This document shows positions 18,925 through 54,395 of a stretch of DNA of 64,000 bases, one piece after another. Positions within the stretch are counted from its first letter, which is position 1, and every line of letters starts with the position of its first letter. The stretch spans positions 2,536,504 through 2,600,503 of the forward strand of contig CP154957.1 in NCBI GenBank assembly GCA_039621445.1, written 5' to 3'. The position numbers and the translations under genes are program-made. The notes beneath the pieces were generated by a model. The model did no database searches. It saw only the letters and a list, made by a program, of their open reading frames with translations, and was not told where the DNA came from. This DNA is from Euglena gracilis. Taxonomy: Eukaryota; Euglenida; Euglenophyceae; Euglenales.

Positions 18925-21898
18925 CTTAGGCGGCCTAATTCGCACTTAAGCTTTTTATTTGCGCACTTGCGCAACTTTACGATTTTTTTGATTCTGCTTT
19001 GTTTCGGCTGTGAAGGTCAGGGGGGTTTGAAAATACGTTGACAAGAGAGTGCAAAAAATGTGCAAAATTCTGATTTTGGCTGTGAGACCCCTGGGACTTT
19101 GGCGAAAAATGGTGTTTTTGAGGTGTGTGAAAATGGACTTTGTACGTCGAAACCCCCGGGACCTTGCCGGCTTAAAGGGAAAAAAACACTAAAAAGCACA
19201 GCCGGAAGAAGCAAAGCGGGGACACAGCCGAAAGAAGCAACAGGGGCAGTAAAGGTCCCGTTCCTGTGTCCCCGGGTGTGTCCGAGCTGCCGGCGGTGTG
19301 AGTCCTGGGTTTTTGCCGGACTGCTTTGTTTGCGGCACCTTGGTGTGGTATTTTGGGGCTGTTTGTTAAAGCGCCGGGAGGAAGTGTCGGGGGGTGTGGG
19401 TGTGGTGTGACCAAGCCGGTGGGAAGGATACAGGGGAAGGAAGGTGAGTACGGGGTGTTTGGCAAGGGATGCGCAGAGGGGATGAAATGGGGTCCGCAGG
19501 GAATGAAGGGAATAAAGGGGACGGGTGTCTCCCACCCGGCTTATACCCGGGACCCGCACAACCAGTTGTGTGGCAAAGAACTCTGCAGGAGAAGCCCAAC
19601 ACTAGAAGGGCAAAATTGTGTTTATGGGCGCAAATGCGCACACCAACATAATTATGTTGGTGCGCGCATTTGCTCCCATAAACACAATTTTGCCCTTCTA
19701 GTGTTGGGCTTTGGCACCCATGAACTGACGCCGTTGATAAACGGTGTGACAAAGGAGCCGTGGGTGCACAGACCAACGGGCCATCCAGTTGGTGGTGTGT
19801 CAAATTATTTGTCGACGGCGCAAGCTTATGGGTGCAAATGCGCGCACAAACAAAAATTATGTTTTATGCGCGCATTTGCGCAAATGCGCGCATAAACATG
19901 TTCTCTGTTTATTTGCGCATTTGCGCAAACAAACAGAGAAGAACAGTGTGACGGAAACACAACCGTCAAACACCAGCAGCAGATGTGGTTCATTTGCGCA
20001 TTTGCGCACATCACGTTGTTGTGGGCGCAAATGTGCAAATAAACTGCATGAAGAAACTGCACAATTTACTATGTTTATTTGCGCATTTGCGCCCACAAAA
20101 CAACGTGATGCGCGCAAATGCGCAAATAAACAACTAATGGAGGAGTAGAAAACGATTGCATCTGGCCCTCTTACAGCTACCCTTAATGGCTTCTGAATGG
20201 GTTGAAACCAAACGGCCACACCGTCCCCTCCGGCACATGGTGTTATTGTGCCGTTTTTTTGACCATTGGCAGGTCCCACAAAAGCTGGAGACATAGGATC
20301 TCTTGAAGGTGGGTGCGCAGCCACCCAGTAACGGTACATGTCCACCGGCACCAATTTGTGGGTCCCAAGGGCCCTGCCGCTGGCCTGCGGCCTCGGCTCC
20401 GCTGCTGCAGCCCCATCAGCTGCCGATGCTTCAGCACCCAGCAGGCCGGCATCGACCTCCCCGGTGCAACGACACCCAGCACAGCGGCCACGTTATACCC
20501 CGCAACCGGGGCGTGAGACTGGGGTATGACGTGGTGCCAGTGCATGGCAAGGATGCAAGGAAGTGTTGAAGCTTCACCCCTGCATTGGGTGCATCAAAGC
20601 GGTGGGACCCACTTCCCCCAAATTATGCACAAAAACTGGTGTTTTTTTTACTTCTTCCAAGGGAAAAATGGCAAAGAAAACCGTAAAACGGACTACGGCC
20701 GGACACGTCCCGGGCATTTCAGGTGCCAAATTTTGTCTTCTTGTAACGCAGTCCTGTTGCAGAAAAGGTGTCCAACAGTCACAGGTCGTTTGCATGTCAT
20801 CAATTCATGATGTTTAACTGTTAAACGGATGACGCCAAAACAACAGGTCGTGTGGGCCAGGTAACAGCAGTACAAATGTACACACGTAAGGCAGGCAAAT
20901 TTTGGCTAGTCACATGCCGTGTTCCAGTGAACACTCCACACCACCTCTCACCACAAATTTCATCACCATGTAATCGTGGTGCAAACCCATTGGTTGGCGT
21001 GAGGAATTGCGTTCGCCAGCTGTCACGGAGGAGGAGATGGTATCGCACAACTGATGTGCGTTGATGCGCGCATTTGCGCAAATAAACACAACTTTGTTTG
21101 TGTGCTCTAGGGCTGCTACAACACATTATTTTGAAGTGGTGTAAATTGATGCGCGCATTGGCGCAAATGCTAGCAAAAACGTAATTGTTTATTTGCGCAA
21201 CTGCGCGCACCAACACGCCCAACACGTTTTTTAAAACCTCGTAGCCTCATGGTCCTCATTGCTTTCTTTTAACATAGAAAGTAATAGTACATGTTGGTGG
21301 GCTCATTTGCGCAAGTAACATAACTTTGTTGGTGCGCGCATTTGCGCAAATGCGCACACCACCAAATAAGTTTGTGGGTGCATTTGCGCCCACCAACACG
21401 TCATTTTATCATCATCGGTTTACGTTTTATTTGCGCAAATGCGCCAATAAACACAATTGTTTTTATTTGCGCAAATGCGCCCACAAACACACATCAATTG
21501 CGTGACGTCTGCCTCACGTAGTCTGTGTGTCTGTGGTGTTGTGATCTAATGAGACTCAGTGTGTTCTTACCGGTGGCGGTCGTATCCAAGTCAGTTCAGC
21601 CAGCACGTCAGCACCGTTTCCAAGTGTCGTTACAAGGGGTCAAGGGGTGTGTGCCTCTCTTCTGTTTGATGTACAACAGCACAAGTCTCACCCTCAGCCC
21701 TATTAGCGTCACCTGGTAAGCAGCATTCACACCAAACTTCTGGGAGTTAATCCCCTCCAATACAGGGGTGTAACGGTTCTTAAATCGTGTTCTGGGTGTC
21801 AGGGTACAGGGTCCCAGGGGTTACGTAAAATTTGCGCATTTGCGCAAATGCGCCCATTTCAAAGGAAAAACCCTTAAGTGCGAATTGGGCCGCCTAAG
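18925..21898 (+). mobile_element. Complete ~3 kb non-autonomous element with terminal inverted repeats
   Basis: CTTAGGCGGCCTAATTCGCA continuing CTTAAG at the left is matched in reverse by CTTAAGTGCGAATTGGGCCG continuing CCTAAG at the right, a 26-base inverted repeat with one mismatch. No transposase-like protein is visible in any frame. The right two thirds is packed with the palindrome-like motif GCGCATTTGCGCAAATGCGC. Both flanks carry ACGGAAATTC tandem copies, so the target was itself repetitive or the true element is larger. Confidence 0.8.
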
Positions 21899-21912
21899 TG
21901 GGCGGAAGGTCA

Positions 21913-22675
21913 TTTTCACGGAAATCACGGAAATTCACGGAAATTCACAGATGAGGTGGAGAGTTCGGAAAATTTTTGGGGTCTTTTTTTTGAATGTGCT
22001 TTGTTTGTGCAGATGCATTTTGATGGGATGTTCTGCACATTCTCTGCCTTTCCAAACAGACAATCACGCAAGCAAAACCTCATTCAGACAATCACAGATG
22101 ATTTTGTGGCCGCTTTCCTCCATTCTGGTCTCCCGGTCTCACAAAACTACGAAAGCATCAGAGGTGTTCTCCAGAAATACACACAAACTGAGGGCGTGTG
22201 GGTTTTTGCTTATTCAGAAAATGACTTTCCACCTTTCCGCCCAGGCTGCATCCAGAAAGGTCAGTCGCTATATTGGTCCGCTGACAGGGTTTTGGCAACC
22301 CATTTAGGTGCAATCAAGAAAAAAATTCAAGGACAAAAGGTTGTTTTTTCTTTCCTGTACGGCTTTTATTTTCATATACAGGTATGGAACTGATGAATGG
22401 ACTGACAGTTCTGGGCATGCAATCATAAACAGTTTGGTGAGTATGCAAGGGAAGATCTACGTTGTAACATGCGTTCAGTTAGATTCCTCTCTCATAGGCC
22501 TCAGGGGTGCAATTCCCCTGGGGAATCTTCAAGATTATAATACGGAGAAACAATCTGCTGCCACAACTACCCAAATATGGCTCTGGTGCAGAATGGAATG
22601 TGGCTTTTGACCTTTTCCGGAAACAGGAAAATAACGGAAAATCACGGAAAATCACGGAAAATCATGGATACATTT
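21913..22675. other. Spacer bounded by ACGGAAA(T/A)TC tandem units
   Basis: ACGGAAATCACGGAAATTC at 21920-21946 and ACGGAAAATC x3 at 22635-22668. The sequence between (22000-22600) is AT-rich, with open frames up to 171 codons but no recognisable protein. Confidence 0.45.
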
Positions 22676-22680
22676 CACAT

Positions 22681-23680
22681 ATGGCACAAAGTGGGTCCCC
22701 CATACCTGGGGTATGGGGGTGGTATGGGCGTGGTATGGGGGGGGTATGGGGGGGGTATGGGGTATGGGGTGGGGGTGGGTATGGTGGGGAAGTGTTTGGG
22801 GATATTGTTGATGTAGTTGGCTGAAAAAGGGAGATCCTGCAATCCCTCATCCCCCCGGGCCACTCGAAAAATTTCATATATCGCGCTATTTGTCCGCAAA
22901 ATAACTCCGGAGACAAAGATGAGGTTTATTTTTTTTGCCGGGGGGGGTCCGGGGGGGGAGCCCCCCCCGGGCACTCGAACAGTTTCATACGTCGCGCGAT
23001 TTGCCCACAAAAAAGTCGGTAGACAAAGATGAGGTTATTTTTGTTGCCGGGGGGGGGGGTCCGGGGGGGCGGGAGCCCCTCGCCGGGCACTCGAACAATT
23101 TCATACAGCGCGCAATTTGCCCCAAAAAAAAGCCGGAAACAACAGATGAGGTTATTTTTGTTGCCGGGGGGGGTAGCCCCCCCCCCCCCCCGGGCACTCA
23201 AACAGTTTCATATATCGCGCGATTTGCCCACAAAAAAAGTCGGTGGACAAAGATAAAGTTATTTTTGTTGCCGGGGGGGGGTCGGGGGGGGGGCTGGCGG
23301 CAGCCCCCCCCCCCGGGCACTCGAACAGTTTCATACATCGCGCGGTCGAAAAACGCTCATTTTGGGCTCAAAAACAGGTTTTCCGGGTCCGGGAGGCCAA
23401 AAACCATGGTTTCGGACAAAAAAATTTTCGCATTTTTTCGTCTTTTTTTGCTCCTTTTTGGACCCAATCACCGAAAAACACTCAAGTTCGGCGCGAAAAC
23501 AGGTTTTCCGGGTGCGGGAGGCCAAAAAACATTTTTTCGGGCAAAAAATTTTTTTGGGGTATGAGGGGGGGGTATGGGGGTGGTATGGGGTATGGGGCAT
23601 GGGGGTGGTATGGGGGTGGTATGGGGGTGGTATGGGGGTAGTATGGGGGTGGTATGGGGGCCCCACTTTGTGCCATGACT
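22681..23680. repeat. ~1 kb composite repeat with inverted ends and five ~115-base units
   Basis: Ends ATGGCACAAAGTGGGTCCCC and GGGGCCCCACTTTGTGCCAT are inverted. Inside are GTATGGGGGTG tandem tracts on both sides and, from 22853 to 23345, five units carrying GGGCACTCGAACAGTTTCAT, CGCGCGATTTGCCCACAAAA and GATGAGGTTATTTTTGTTGC separated by G-runs and C-runs. Confidence 0.75.
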
Positions 23681-23776
23681 CATACATTTTGGCCTCGGCA
23701 AGCATGGAAACGTGAGGATCCCTGCAATCCCCCCCCCCCCCAGGGCTGTACGGGAAGGTCTGTTGGGGGCAGGCAC

Positions 23777-23908
23777 CTACGGCCGACCAGGGCCGACCAG
23801 GGCCGACCATGGCCGACCAGGGCCGACTATGGTTTTCAGGACCCCCGTAGGTGGGGGTTCCGACCAGGGCCGACCAGGGCCGACCAGGGCCGACCAGGGC
23901 CGACTTGC
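23777..23908. repeat. GGCCGACCAG 10-mer tandem repeat
   Basis: Decamer GGCCGACCAG repeats in two clusters separated by GACTATGGTTTTCAGGACCC. The same decamer array recurs at 25020-25085 with similar CCTA(C/T)GG flanks. Confidence 0.8.
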
Positions 23909-23977
23909 ATGTGGTTGGCCGACCGAAGGGGAATGGATGAAGGAATTCGGCAGCTTTCCCTCTGGAACAAGCACCTC

Positions 23978-24072
23978 TGATGATGCTGGGCGATGCAGGG
24001 CGATGCTGGGCGATGCTGGGTGATGCTGGATTTTTGGAGACAGAGGTGGGGTTCCGATGCTGGGCGATGCTT
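23978..24072. repeat. GATGCTGGGC tandem repeat
   Basis: GATGCTGGGC units occur in a run and again after a short break; a few more units are at 24877-24900. Confidence 0.75.
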
Positions 24073-24134
24073 TTTTTTTGGATGGCTGAAGTGGGGTACA
24101 TATTTGGGCCTATACTGCTGGGTACACCCTCCCT

Positions 24135-24143
24135 CCCCCGCAG
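24135..24143 (+). promoter_or_regulatory. Putative spliced-leader acceptor of the PHD-finger gene
   Basis: CCCTCCCCCGCAG is followed after 11 bases by ATG (24155). It could instead be a cis acceptor of an internal exon. Confidence 0.4.
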
Positions 24144-47799
<23,656 letters not shown>

Positions 47800-48159
47800 G
47801 CACACACACGGTCAGCCGTGGCTCGCGCACGCGGCAGTTTTGTCCCGGGACTGCAAATGATATCCCCATGTCCAACACCTTTGTTTTCGCTTTGGTGGAC
47901 ACCCTTGTCCAACAAACAGCCCCCCCCCCTCCGACCAGAAGGAGGTTGGTGACGCTGGCGGGGGATTTCTCAGCAGTCCCAGACAGTAAAAAAAATGGCT
48001 GTCAAGGGTGATACAAACGTTTTTGCATTAGTGCGAACCAGGACAAGAATACCCCAGTGAATCATGGGGAGGCCATTTTACAGTCGAAGTTGTGAAGAGG
48101 GAATCCAAAAAGCGAACGTTCCAACCCAGCCACGGCTGTTCTTTCCGCCTTCTTACCAC

Positions 48160-48262
48160 TGGTAATCTCTGTCCTCCAACCGGTCGTTCGTCGGACAAGG
48201 GGTGTTTTGTCCAAATCATTTCCACGCCAAACCTCCGAAAGGGTGTCCTCCGACCGGGGGGT
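48160..48262. mobile_element. Family-1 element fragment, copy f
   Basis: GTCCTCCAACCGGTCGTTCG and, further on, ACCTCCGAAAGGGTGTCCTC are inverted and diverged versions of the family-1 end and inner repeats. Confidence 0.55.
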
Positions 48263-48451
48263 ACAGTGTTGAGACACAGGGAGGGGATTGCCGCACTCAA
48301 AATTCCCGCAATTTCCGTGCTTTTCTGCAATTCTCAAATGCACCAATTTCCAATTATTTTCAACCACCCCTTTCCAATGGTTCAGAAAGTATTCGATGAT
48401 TGGATTTGTAATTGTTTTACTCATTATCGTCCGCAGCGGTTTGAAGGAAAA

Positions 48452-48489
48452 ATAAGATGTCCTGTGTGCCAAAGAAGAAGCATATAGAG
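48452..48489 (+). CDS. Possible last exon with CPVC motif
   Basis: After CCGCAG the frame reads RFEGKIRCPVCQRRSI and stops. CPxC near a C terminus is the end of many RING-type fingers, but no first half of a RING is visible nearby. Confidence 0.25.
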
Positions 48490-48876
48490 CATTTGATTGA
48501 CACTATGTCATTTTCGCCATCACAGGTTCTTTCATATCTGAGTTAAACTTTTTTTTCCTCAAACCTGACATCGATTTTCCTTCGATTTTCCAACGATTTT
48601 TGTGTTTTTCCCCTGCAATTTCACCGACCTGCAATATCCCTCCTCCGAATGTCCAGCGAAGTAAAATGAAGCCCATCCATCATTTTATTTTCTCTTTTTT
48701 CTTCTCTTCTCTCTTTACCAACTTGTATAGCCCGAGTCATGCCATTCCTCGGCCGGTTTTGGCCTATTTTTTGTGCCATTCTGGGCTGTCTTGGGAGTCA
48801 TTAAATCCACGTTTCAATCACAGTCGGAGAGTCAAGAATCAAGATATGGGCATGTGGGACAACAGGCTCTTTCCAG

Positions 48877-48991
48877 CGGAGGGCCGCACTGCCATCGCCA
48901 CCCCGGGTCTTTGGCGGCGCCATTTGGGCCGCTGCCTCCTCACCTCTTCCTGTGCTTCTGGCCCACCTCCTCACCTTTGCCAGCCTTGCCG
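48877..48991 (+). CDS. Candidate hydrophobic exon
   Basis: Between TTTCCAG and GGTGCC: RRAALPSPPRVFGGAIWAAA, then SSPLPVLLAHLLTFASLAG, a possible membrane segment with GC-rich third positions. An alternative minus-strand frame is also open. Confidence 0.3.
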
Positions 48992-49214
48992 GTGCCTGTC
49001 GCCAATCGAGCTGGCAAATGGTATGTTTTGAGTTCACACACCTCACTGACCTTCTGACAAGGGGGGGGGGTAACGAAATATGAATGCCCAGTGTTTTTTT
49101 TGAAAAAGCACCGTGCAAGAAATTCACCCAGCGTTCATTTTTAGCATTTTCCCCAAAAAATGCTGAATTTTTGGGGGATCCTAAGTGGGGGGTGATTGTT
49201 GCATACTCTTGCAG

Positions 49215-49308
49215 ATTTCCCTCGTCCCTCCATCCCAGCTCCAACAGGCGTTTGCTTTCGTTTTCTTCCCCAAGAGTGCCAAGGAATGTGGACAACTTCC
49301 CGGAGGGG
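49215..49308 (+). CDS. Candidate exon
   Basis: CTCTTGCAG precedes ISLVPPSQLQQAFAFVFFPK, then SAKECGQLPGG before GTGACC. Its phase does not match the preceding candidate in this frame, so membership in one gene is unproven. Confidence 0.3.
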
Positions 49309-49640
49309 GGGTGACCGTCTCAATAGAACTACCCAGCAGAAACTTTTCAGGTCCCCTCACATTTCCTCAACGAAAACAGCCACATCATTATGTGATCAAA
49401 CACACACACACACACACACAATTAGTCACCCAGACGTGTACGTTCCTTGGAAGAGTTCCCCCTCTGTACCTGCCATTTTTGTCACGAAAATCTTGTTTTT
49501 TTATTTTTTTGTTTTATTTATATTTTTATTCATTGGTCCAAAATATTTGCTTTTATTTTTTTCGAAGTTTGTGTGGTTTTGCATCGGCTTCTTTGCCAGA
49601 GAAATGCAGAAAAGAATCCTTCCACTATTGGGGGGGGGTT

Positions 49641-49711
49641 GGCCCATGGGTCCCAAACTCGCCAACCTGGCCAACAGGACATTGGCCTCCTGCTGAGTCG
49701 TGACCAGCGTC
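49641..49711 (-). CDS. Candidate minus-strand exon
   Basis: On the minus strand TLVTTQQEANVLLARLASLG then PMGQ, strongly GC-rich at third positions, preceded by CTGCCCGT (CTG plus five bases). No partner exon found. Confidence 0.35.
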
Positions 49712-49847
49712 ACGGGCAGGGTTTGATATAAGGAGGGCGCACATGGTTTAGGTGGGGGGGTGTCCCCCCCACCCCCCCCCCCCTCCTGGCCTGCAGGGGG
49801 GGTCCGGACCCCCCCCCACCTGCCAGGGGGGTCCAGACCGACCCTGG

Positions 49848-49960
49848 GATTAGGATTAGGATTAGAAGCGCCCCACTTCACTGCAATGCCCAAGGTCGAC
49901 AGGGCCACTATGGCCCTGCCTCCAAGGGGCCTACCCGGGGCCCGGATGCCGCTCCATGAT
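49848..49960. repeat. GGATTAGGATTAGGATTA tract with shared flank, copy 1
   Basis: Three GGATTA units are followed by CTGCAATGCC(C/G)AAGGTC and GCCTCCAAGGGGCCTACCC. The same arrangement occurs at 55520-55640, with about 5.6 kb between. Confidence 0.8.
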
Positions 49961-50734
49961 GAGCGTGGTACAGGGTGGGGTGGTGGGAGTGAGTGGGGGC
50001 TGAGGGCCGCTGGTCCACCCTCCAGGGGGGGGGGGGGGCAAATGGCTGCTGCCGGGGATCGTTCAGCTGGCTGGCGGGCTGGGGTTGGCATTGCAGGACC
50101 TGGGGGCGGGGTGTGGAGTGGGCGGATGGGGGGGTTGCAGAAGGTGGTCTCCTCATGGGGGCACTGGGAAGGTCCAAACATGGATCCACAGCTAGTGCCG
50201 TGGAGGTACAGTTTGCTGGGTGTTCAGCATTAGGGGTACCAACCCTGCGGCCCTGGTCCTCACACGGCTGACGGCCTCTTACAATTGAGGGCCTGCTACC
50301 CCCCCCCCCCGAATCTATCCACCAAACTATCCAACGCCATCCTAGGTCTCTGTGAGGGTAAGACATGGCTGAGAGTGGTGCTGGTGAAATGGGGCGAGAA
50401 GGAAAGCAGGGCCACCAACCAGCTGCTGGGCTTCAAAAGCCATTGGGGATGGGGATGGTGGGTATAAAAAACAGCGCCACCCCTGGACAGTCCATCATAG
50501 GGAGGTTATTTCCAATTTGATCAGATTGCAGAACCAGAAAGCGGATGGAGGCTCATGGACTCAGAAGGATGCCGGCGGCAGCATGACAGAGAACGAACAG
50601 AAGGGGGGAGACAGAGATGATGGCAAGGGCCGGCACAATAAATTGTGTGGGGTTCAATCAGGCCGCTGGGGCCCGAGAGGAGCTCCGGGGTTGATGGCGG
50701 GGTGAGAACAGCAAGAGGACGACGGCCGCGGTGG

Positions 50735-50875
50735 ACCGAGGAAGAACAACGACAGGTCGACGGCCGCGGCGGACCGAGAGAGAAACAACGACAGGTCGAC
50801 GGCCGCGGTGGGCCGAGGGAGAAACAATGACAGGTCGACGGCCGCGGTGGACCGAGAGAGGACGACGTAGAAAAC
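50735..50875. repeat. 39-base tandem repeat (GGTCGACGGCCGCGG)
   Basis: Three to four units of AGGTCGACGGCCGCGG(C/T)GGA with CCGAGAGAGAAACAACGAC. The core is the same as in the 36-base array at 60366-60840. Confidence 0.85.
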
Positions 50876-51204
50876 AGAGGAGGAGGTATGTAGGCAGGCC
50901 AAGGGTGGGGTTGGGGGGGGCTGAGAGACGTCTCGGCGATATTAGGTTGGTTCTTCCAGAAACACTGCTCACCTGCTTCGAGAGGCTTGGGTGTGTGTGA
51001 GCACGTTGAAAAGTATCCAAAGGCCAGGGGGGGGATCGGTTGGTGTCAGTGGTGCAGGCTGGGGCGGGAGGGCATCCAATGTGCAGCCGTCTGTGTGGGG
51101 AGGGGTCGTGGTGTGCTCAATGGTATCCCTATAACCGGGGTTCTGGCAGCCTGCAAAAAAATATATATATATAGAAAGAAAATAATTAAATGGAAAAAAT
51201 AATA

Positions 51205-51214
51205 AATAAATAAG

Positions 51215-51271
<57 letters not shown>

Positions 51272-51280
51272 GGATGGATG

Positions 51281-51329
<49 letters not shown>

Positions 51330-51330
51330 A
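51205..51330. repeat. (GATA)n microsatellite
   Basis: About 30 GATA units with a short GATG interruption. Confidence 0.95.
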
Positions 51331-51699
51331 TCAAAATAAACTAAACCAATCAAAAATCAGGTCCATGGGGGCATGGGGGCATGGAGAGGAAAGCTCGAGC
51401 TTGTATTGTCCACATACTTCCCAGCTGCCCTGGTTTCTCTTTACCACTGCCAGCTGATGTCCCCTTCAGAAAGGCAAACACCTCCTGTCGGACACCGAAC
51501 CCTCACAGGCAGGCATGGTCAAGCACAGTGCCCCCGAGGTGCCATGCGCAGTACCAGTCCAGTCCCGGCCCCGGCCTCACTGTCATCACATTCTCCAACC
51601 ATGGTAGACAGTGCCGGAGGTTTTCTGCACCAAAGGCTGCATGCAGGCTTACAATCCACCAGGGGATATTCAGTTCAGGGGTCAACACTCATCAACACT

Positions 51700-53990
51700 C
51701 AACAACACTCGTCGTGAGGTTATCGGAAAAAATCAGTGTGCCATGGTTATCCGGAAATTTAGGTTACTCCGGAAGTGCGGTGGGTTGGTCACCACAGGGT
51801 GGTTGGTGTGGTGGTTAACACCGTGGGGTGGTTGGGATGGTCCGGGAGCTGAGGGTGTGCACGACGGGGTACGAGATCTGTGTAGTCGGCGTCTAGAACA
51901 TCAGGGTGGTGGAATTATTAAGAAATTCCATTGGGAAGACATTGGTGGTTTTGGGGAACACCACCGCGGGGTGTTGGTAGTTTGGTGGATTTAGTTTTCT
52001 GGAAGAGTGTGCGGATTACCAAGGGGCAGTTTGAGTCATCCAGGAGTTAAAGGGTAGAAACATCTCGGGATGTTATGGTTATCTGGAAAGTCAGATGGTA
52101 GGACACCATGAAGTGGTTGGGGTGGTCTGGAAATTGAGGGTAGAACATTGGGGGGGGGGAGTCCAGGCAGTCGGTGTGTGGAACACCATAGGGGGGGGGG
52201 GGTTAAATTATAGAGAAATTCAGCCGGTAGGAAACCTTGGGTTGGTTGGAAGTTTGGTGGTGGGGTTGTACCGAAATTGGGATAAGACACCATGGGGGGC
52301 TCCACAAGTTCGGCAGGTTGAACATCACGAGGTGGTTTGGGACCAGAAATTATTCATCCAGAAATTTACAATGCATTGAGCATCATGGGTGTTCGAAAGG
52401 ATCCAGAAACTCAGAGGGTCGGACAGCACGGGGTGATTGGGGTCACATGGGTGATTCACCGTGTGGGCAAAGGGTAAGCCAGAGTTGAGAGGGTCCAATG
52501 CCAAGGGGTGATGGGTTTATTTGGGAGTTGGGAGGGTAGAACACCAATAAGTTATTGGGAAGTGGGGTGAGTTGTGGATTATCCAAAGATTTAATGGGTA
52601 AAAAGCCATGGGGTGGTTGGGGTGGTCTAGAAATTCGGGTTGGTCACCATGGAGTGGTGGTGGCGGTCCAGAGGGATGGTGACTTAGATGCCAAGAGACT
52701 ATGGAGGGTGGTGTGGCAGTTCAGTTGGCAAGACACTTAGGCAATTGGGTGGGGGGAAACACCTCGAAGGAGTGTTTCTCATGCGAAAATTTTGGAATTT
52801 TGGGTGTCTTTTCTGCGGAAATTCAGGAAGATGGGTGTGTGGAACATCAATGAGTTATTATCAAATAATTCGAAGTGAAGACACACCATGGGGTGATGTG
52901 GTAATCCAGAAACTCAGTGGGTAACACCACAGGGTGGTTGGGACGGTCCGGAAATTAAGGGCAGAACGTTGGGGGTTTCTGGGCAGTCGGCATGTACAAC
53001 ACCATGGGGGAGGGTTACATTGTACAGGCGTGCGGCGAGTAGAACACTTGGGGTTTTTGCTTGGGGTCTGGAAGTTTGTTGGGTTGGACACCACGGGGCG
53101 GTTGGGTTGTTTCGAAATTCGATGGGAAGAAACATCACAGGGAGGTTGAGGAAGGCCTGGAAAATACGGTGGGTTGGAAAACAGGGAGTATTTGGGGTGG
53201 TCCAGAAGCCTGGAGGGCACGAGGTGCTTGGGGGCGAAAACTCGGTGGGTGGATTTACTCGGGGGTTGGAAGGGTGGAACAACATGGGGGGCTGAAATAA
53301 CGTGAAATTTGATGAATTTGAACGTGAATTTGACCCGGAAAATTACAGGTAAAACACCACAGGGTGGTTGCAGCATCAAGAAAAACAGTGGCATCCAGAA
53401 AGATGGTGGGTAGGACACTAAGTGAAGGTTGGTATGGGCCGATAGCTGAGGTTGCACACCACGTGGGGTGGGGTAGTCTGGGCAGTTGGTGCGTAGTGCA
53501 CCATGAGGATAAGATCCTCTGGAAATGTGTTTTGTGGAATACTGGTAATGGGTCGGGAGAAACACCAGGGGGGGGTCCTGGTTATGCGGAAATTTGGCGC
53601 ATTGGATTTCTGGCAGTGATATGTGTCGAAGACCACGGGGTGTTAGGTTTTCCAAAAATTCAGCAGGTAGAGTAATGGGTTGGTTGGGGTTATGCGGCAT
53701 ATTGACAGGTTGGACTCCACAGGGTGGCTGGGGTTATATCGAAACCATGGGGAGGCCTAGAATGTCACAGGGTAGTCGGAGTGGTCCGGGAGCTCGGTGG
53801 GTAGGACACCATCTGGGCAAGGGTGTTATCCGCAGTTCGGGGGGGGGGGGTAGAACACCAATGGGTTGTCAGGTTTATTCAGGAATTGGAAAACAGAACA
53901 TCATGGAGGTTGGGATTATTGGGAAAATTCCGCGGCTTGTGGTAATCCGAAACGTTGGGGAGGTCCAGGCAATCAGTGTGCAGAAAACCA
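51700..53990. repeat. Degenerate ~60-80 base tandem repeat block
   Basis: Motifs CACCATGGGGTGGTTGGGGT, GGTCCGGAAATTC and GGTGGGTAGGACACCA recur in the same order some thirty times with heavy divergence. The + strand is G-rich and C-poor throughout. Confidence 0.8.
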
Positions 53991-54254
53991 CGTGGGGGTT
54001 AAAGTTCTCAGGGGAGGGTTCAAAATTGCGTGAGGCAGCAGAGGAAACCATGAATTGGATGGTGCATGTAAAAAGAAAAACGATGGCATGTGATTTTGGG
54101 TCGTGAGGGAAACCAGCACAAATTCGGAGGGGGCAGGGGGCGAGGAAAATGGTCCGAATGTCATGAGAATGGAGGATGAGAATGGATGGGCTGGGGGTGC
54201 AGGAGGCGTTGAGGAAAATTCGCTTCCCCGGCGTGTTCCCGCTGGGTACGCCTG

Positions 54255-54395
54255 TACGCACACACACCCACACCCACAAATCCACACCCACACCCACACA
54301 CACACCCACACCCACACGCAACCTGCACGCACACACGCACGCGAGCGCACACACACACACAAACACACGCACACACGCACACACACACACACAAT
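54255..54395. repeat. (CA)n-rich microsatellite
   Basis: CACACCCACACCCAC grading into CACACACACGCACGC. Confidence 0.95.

Larger units (their letters stand above)
47800..49847. other. Region downstream of the PHD gene with weak exon candidates
   Basis: Contains a family-1 fragment, a CA microsatellite near 49400-49420 and three open stretches that look exon-like (48877-48991, 49215-49308, minus 49641-49711), none with a recognisable family. Confidence 0.45.
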
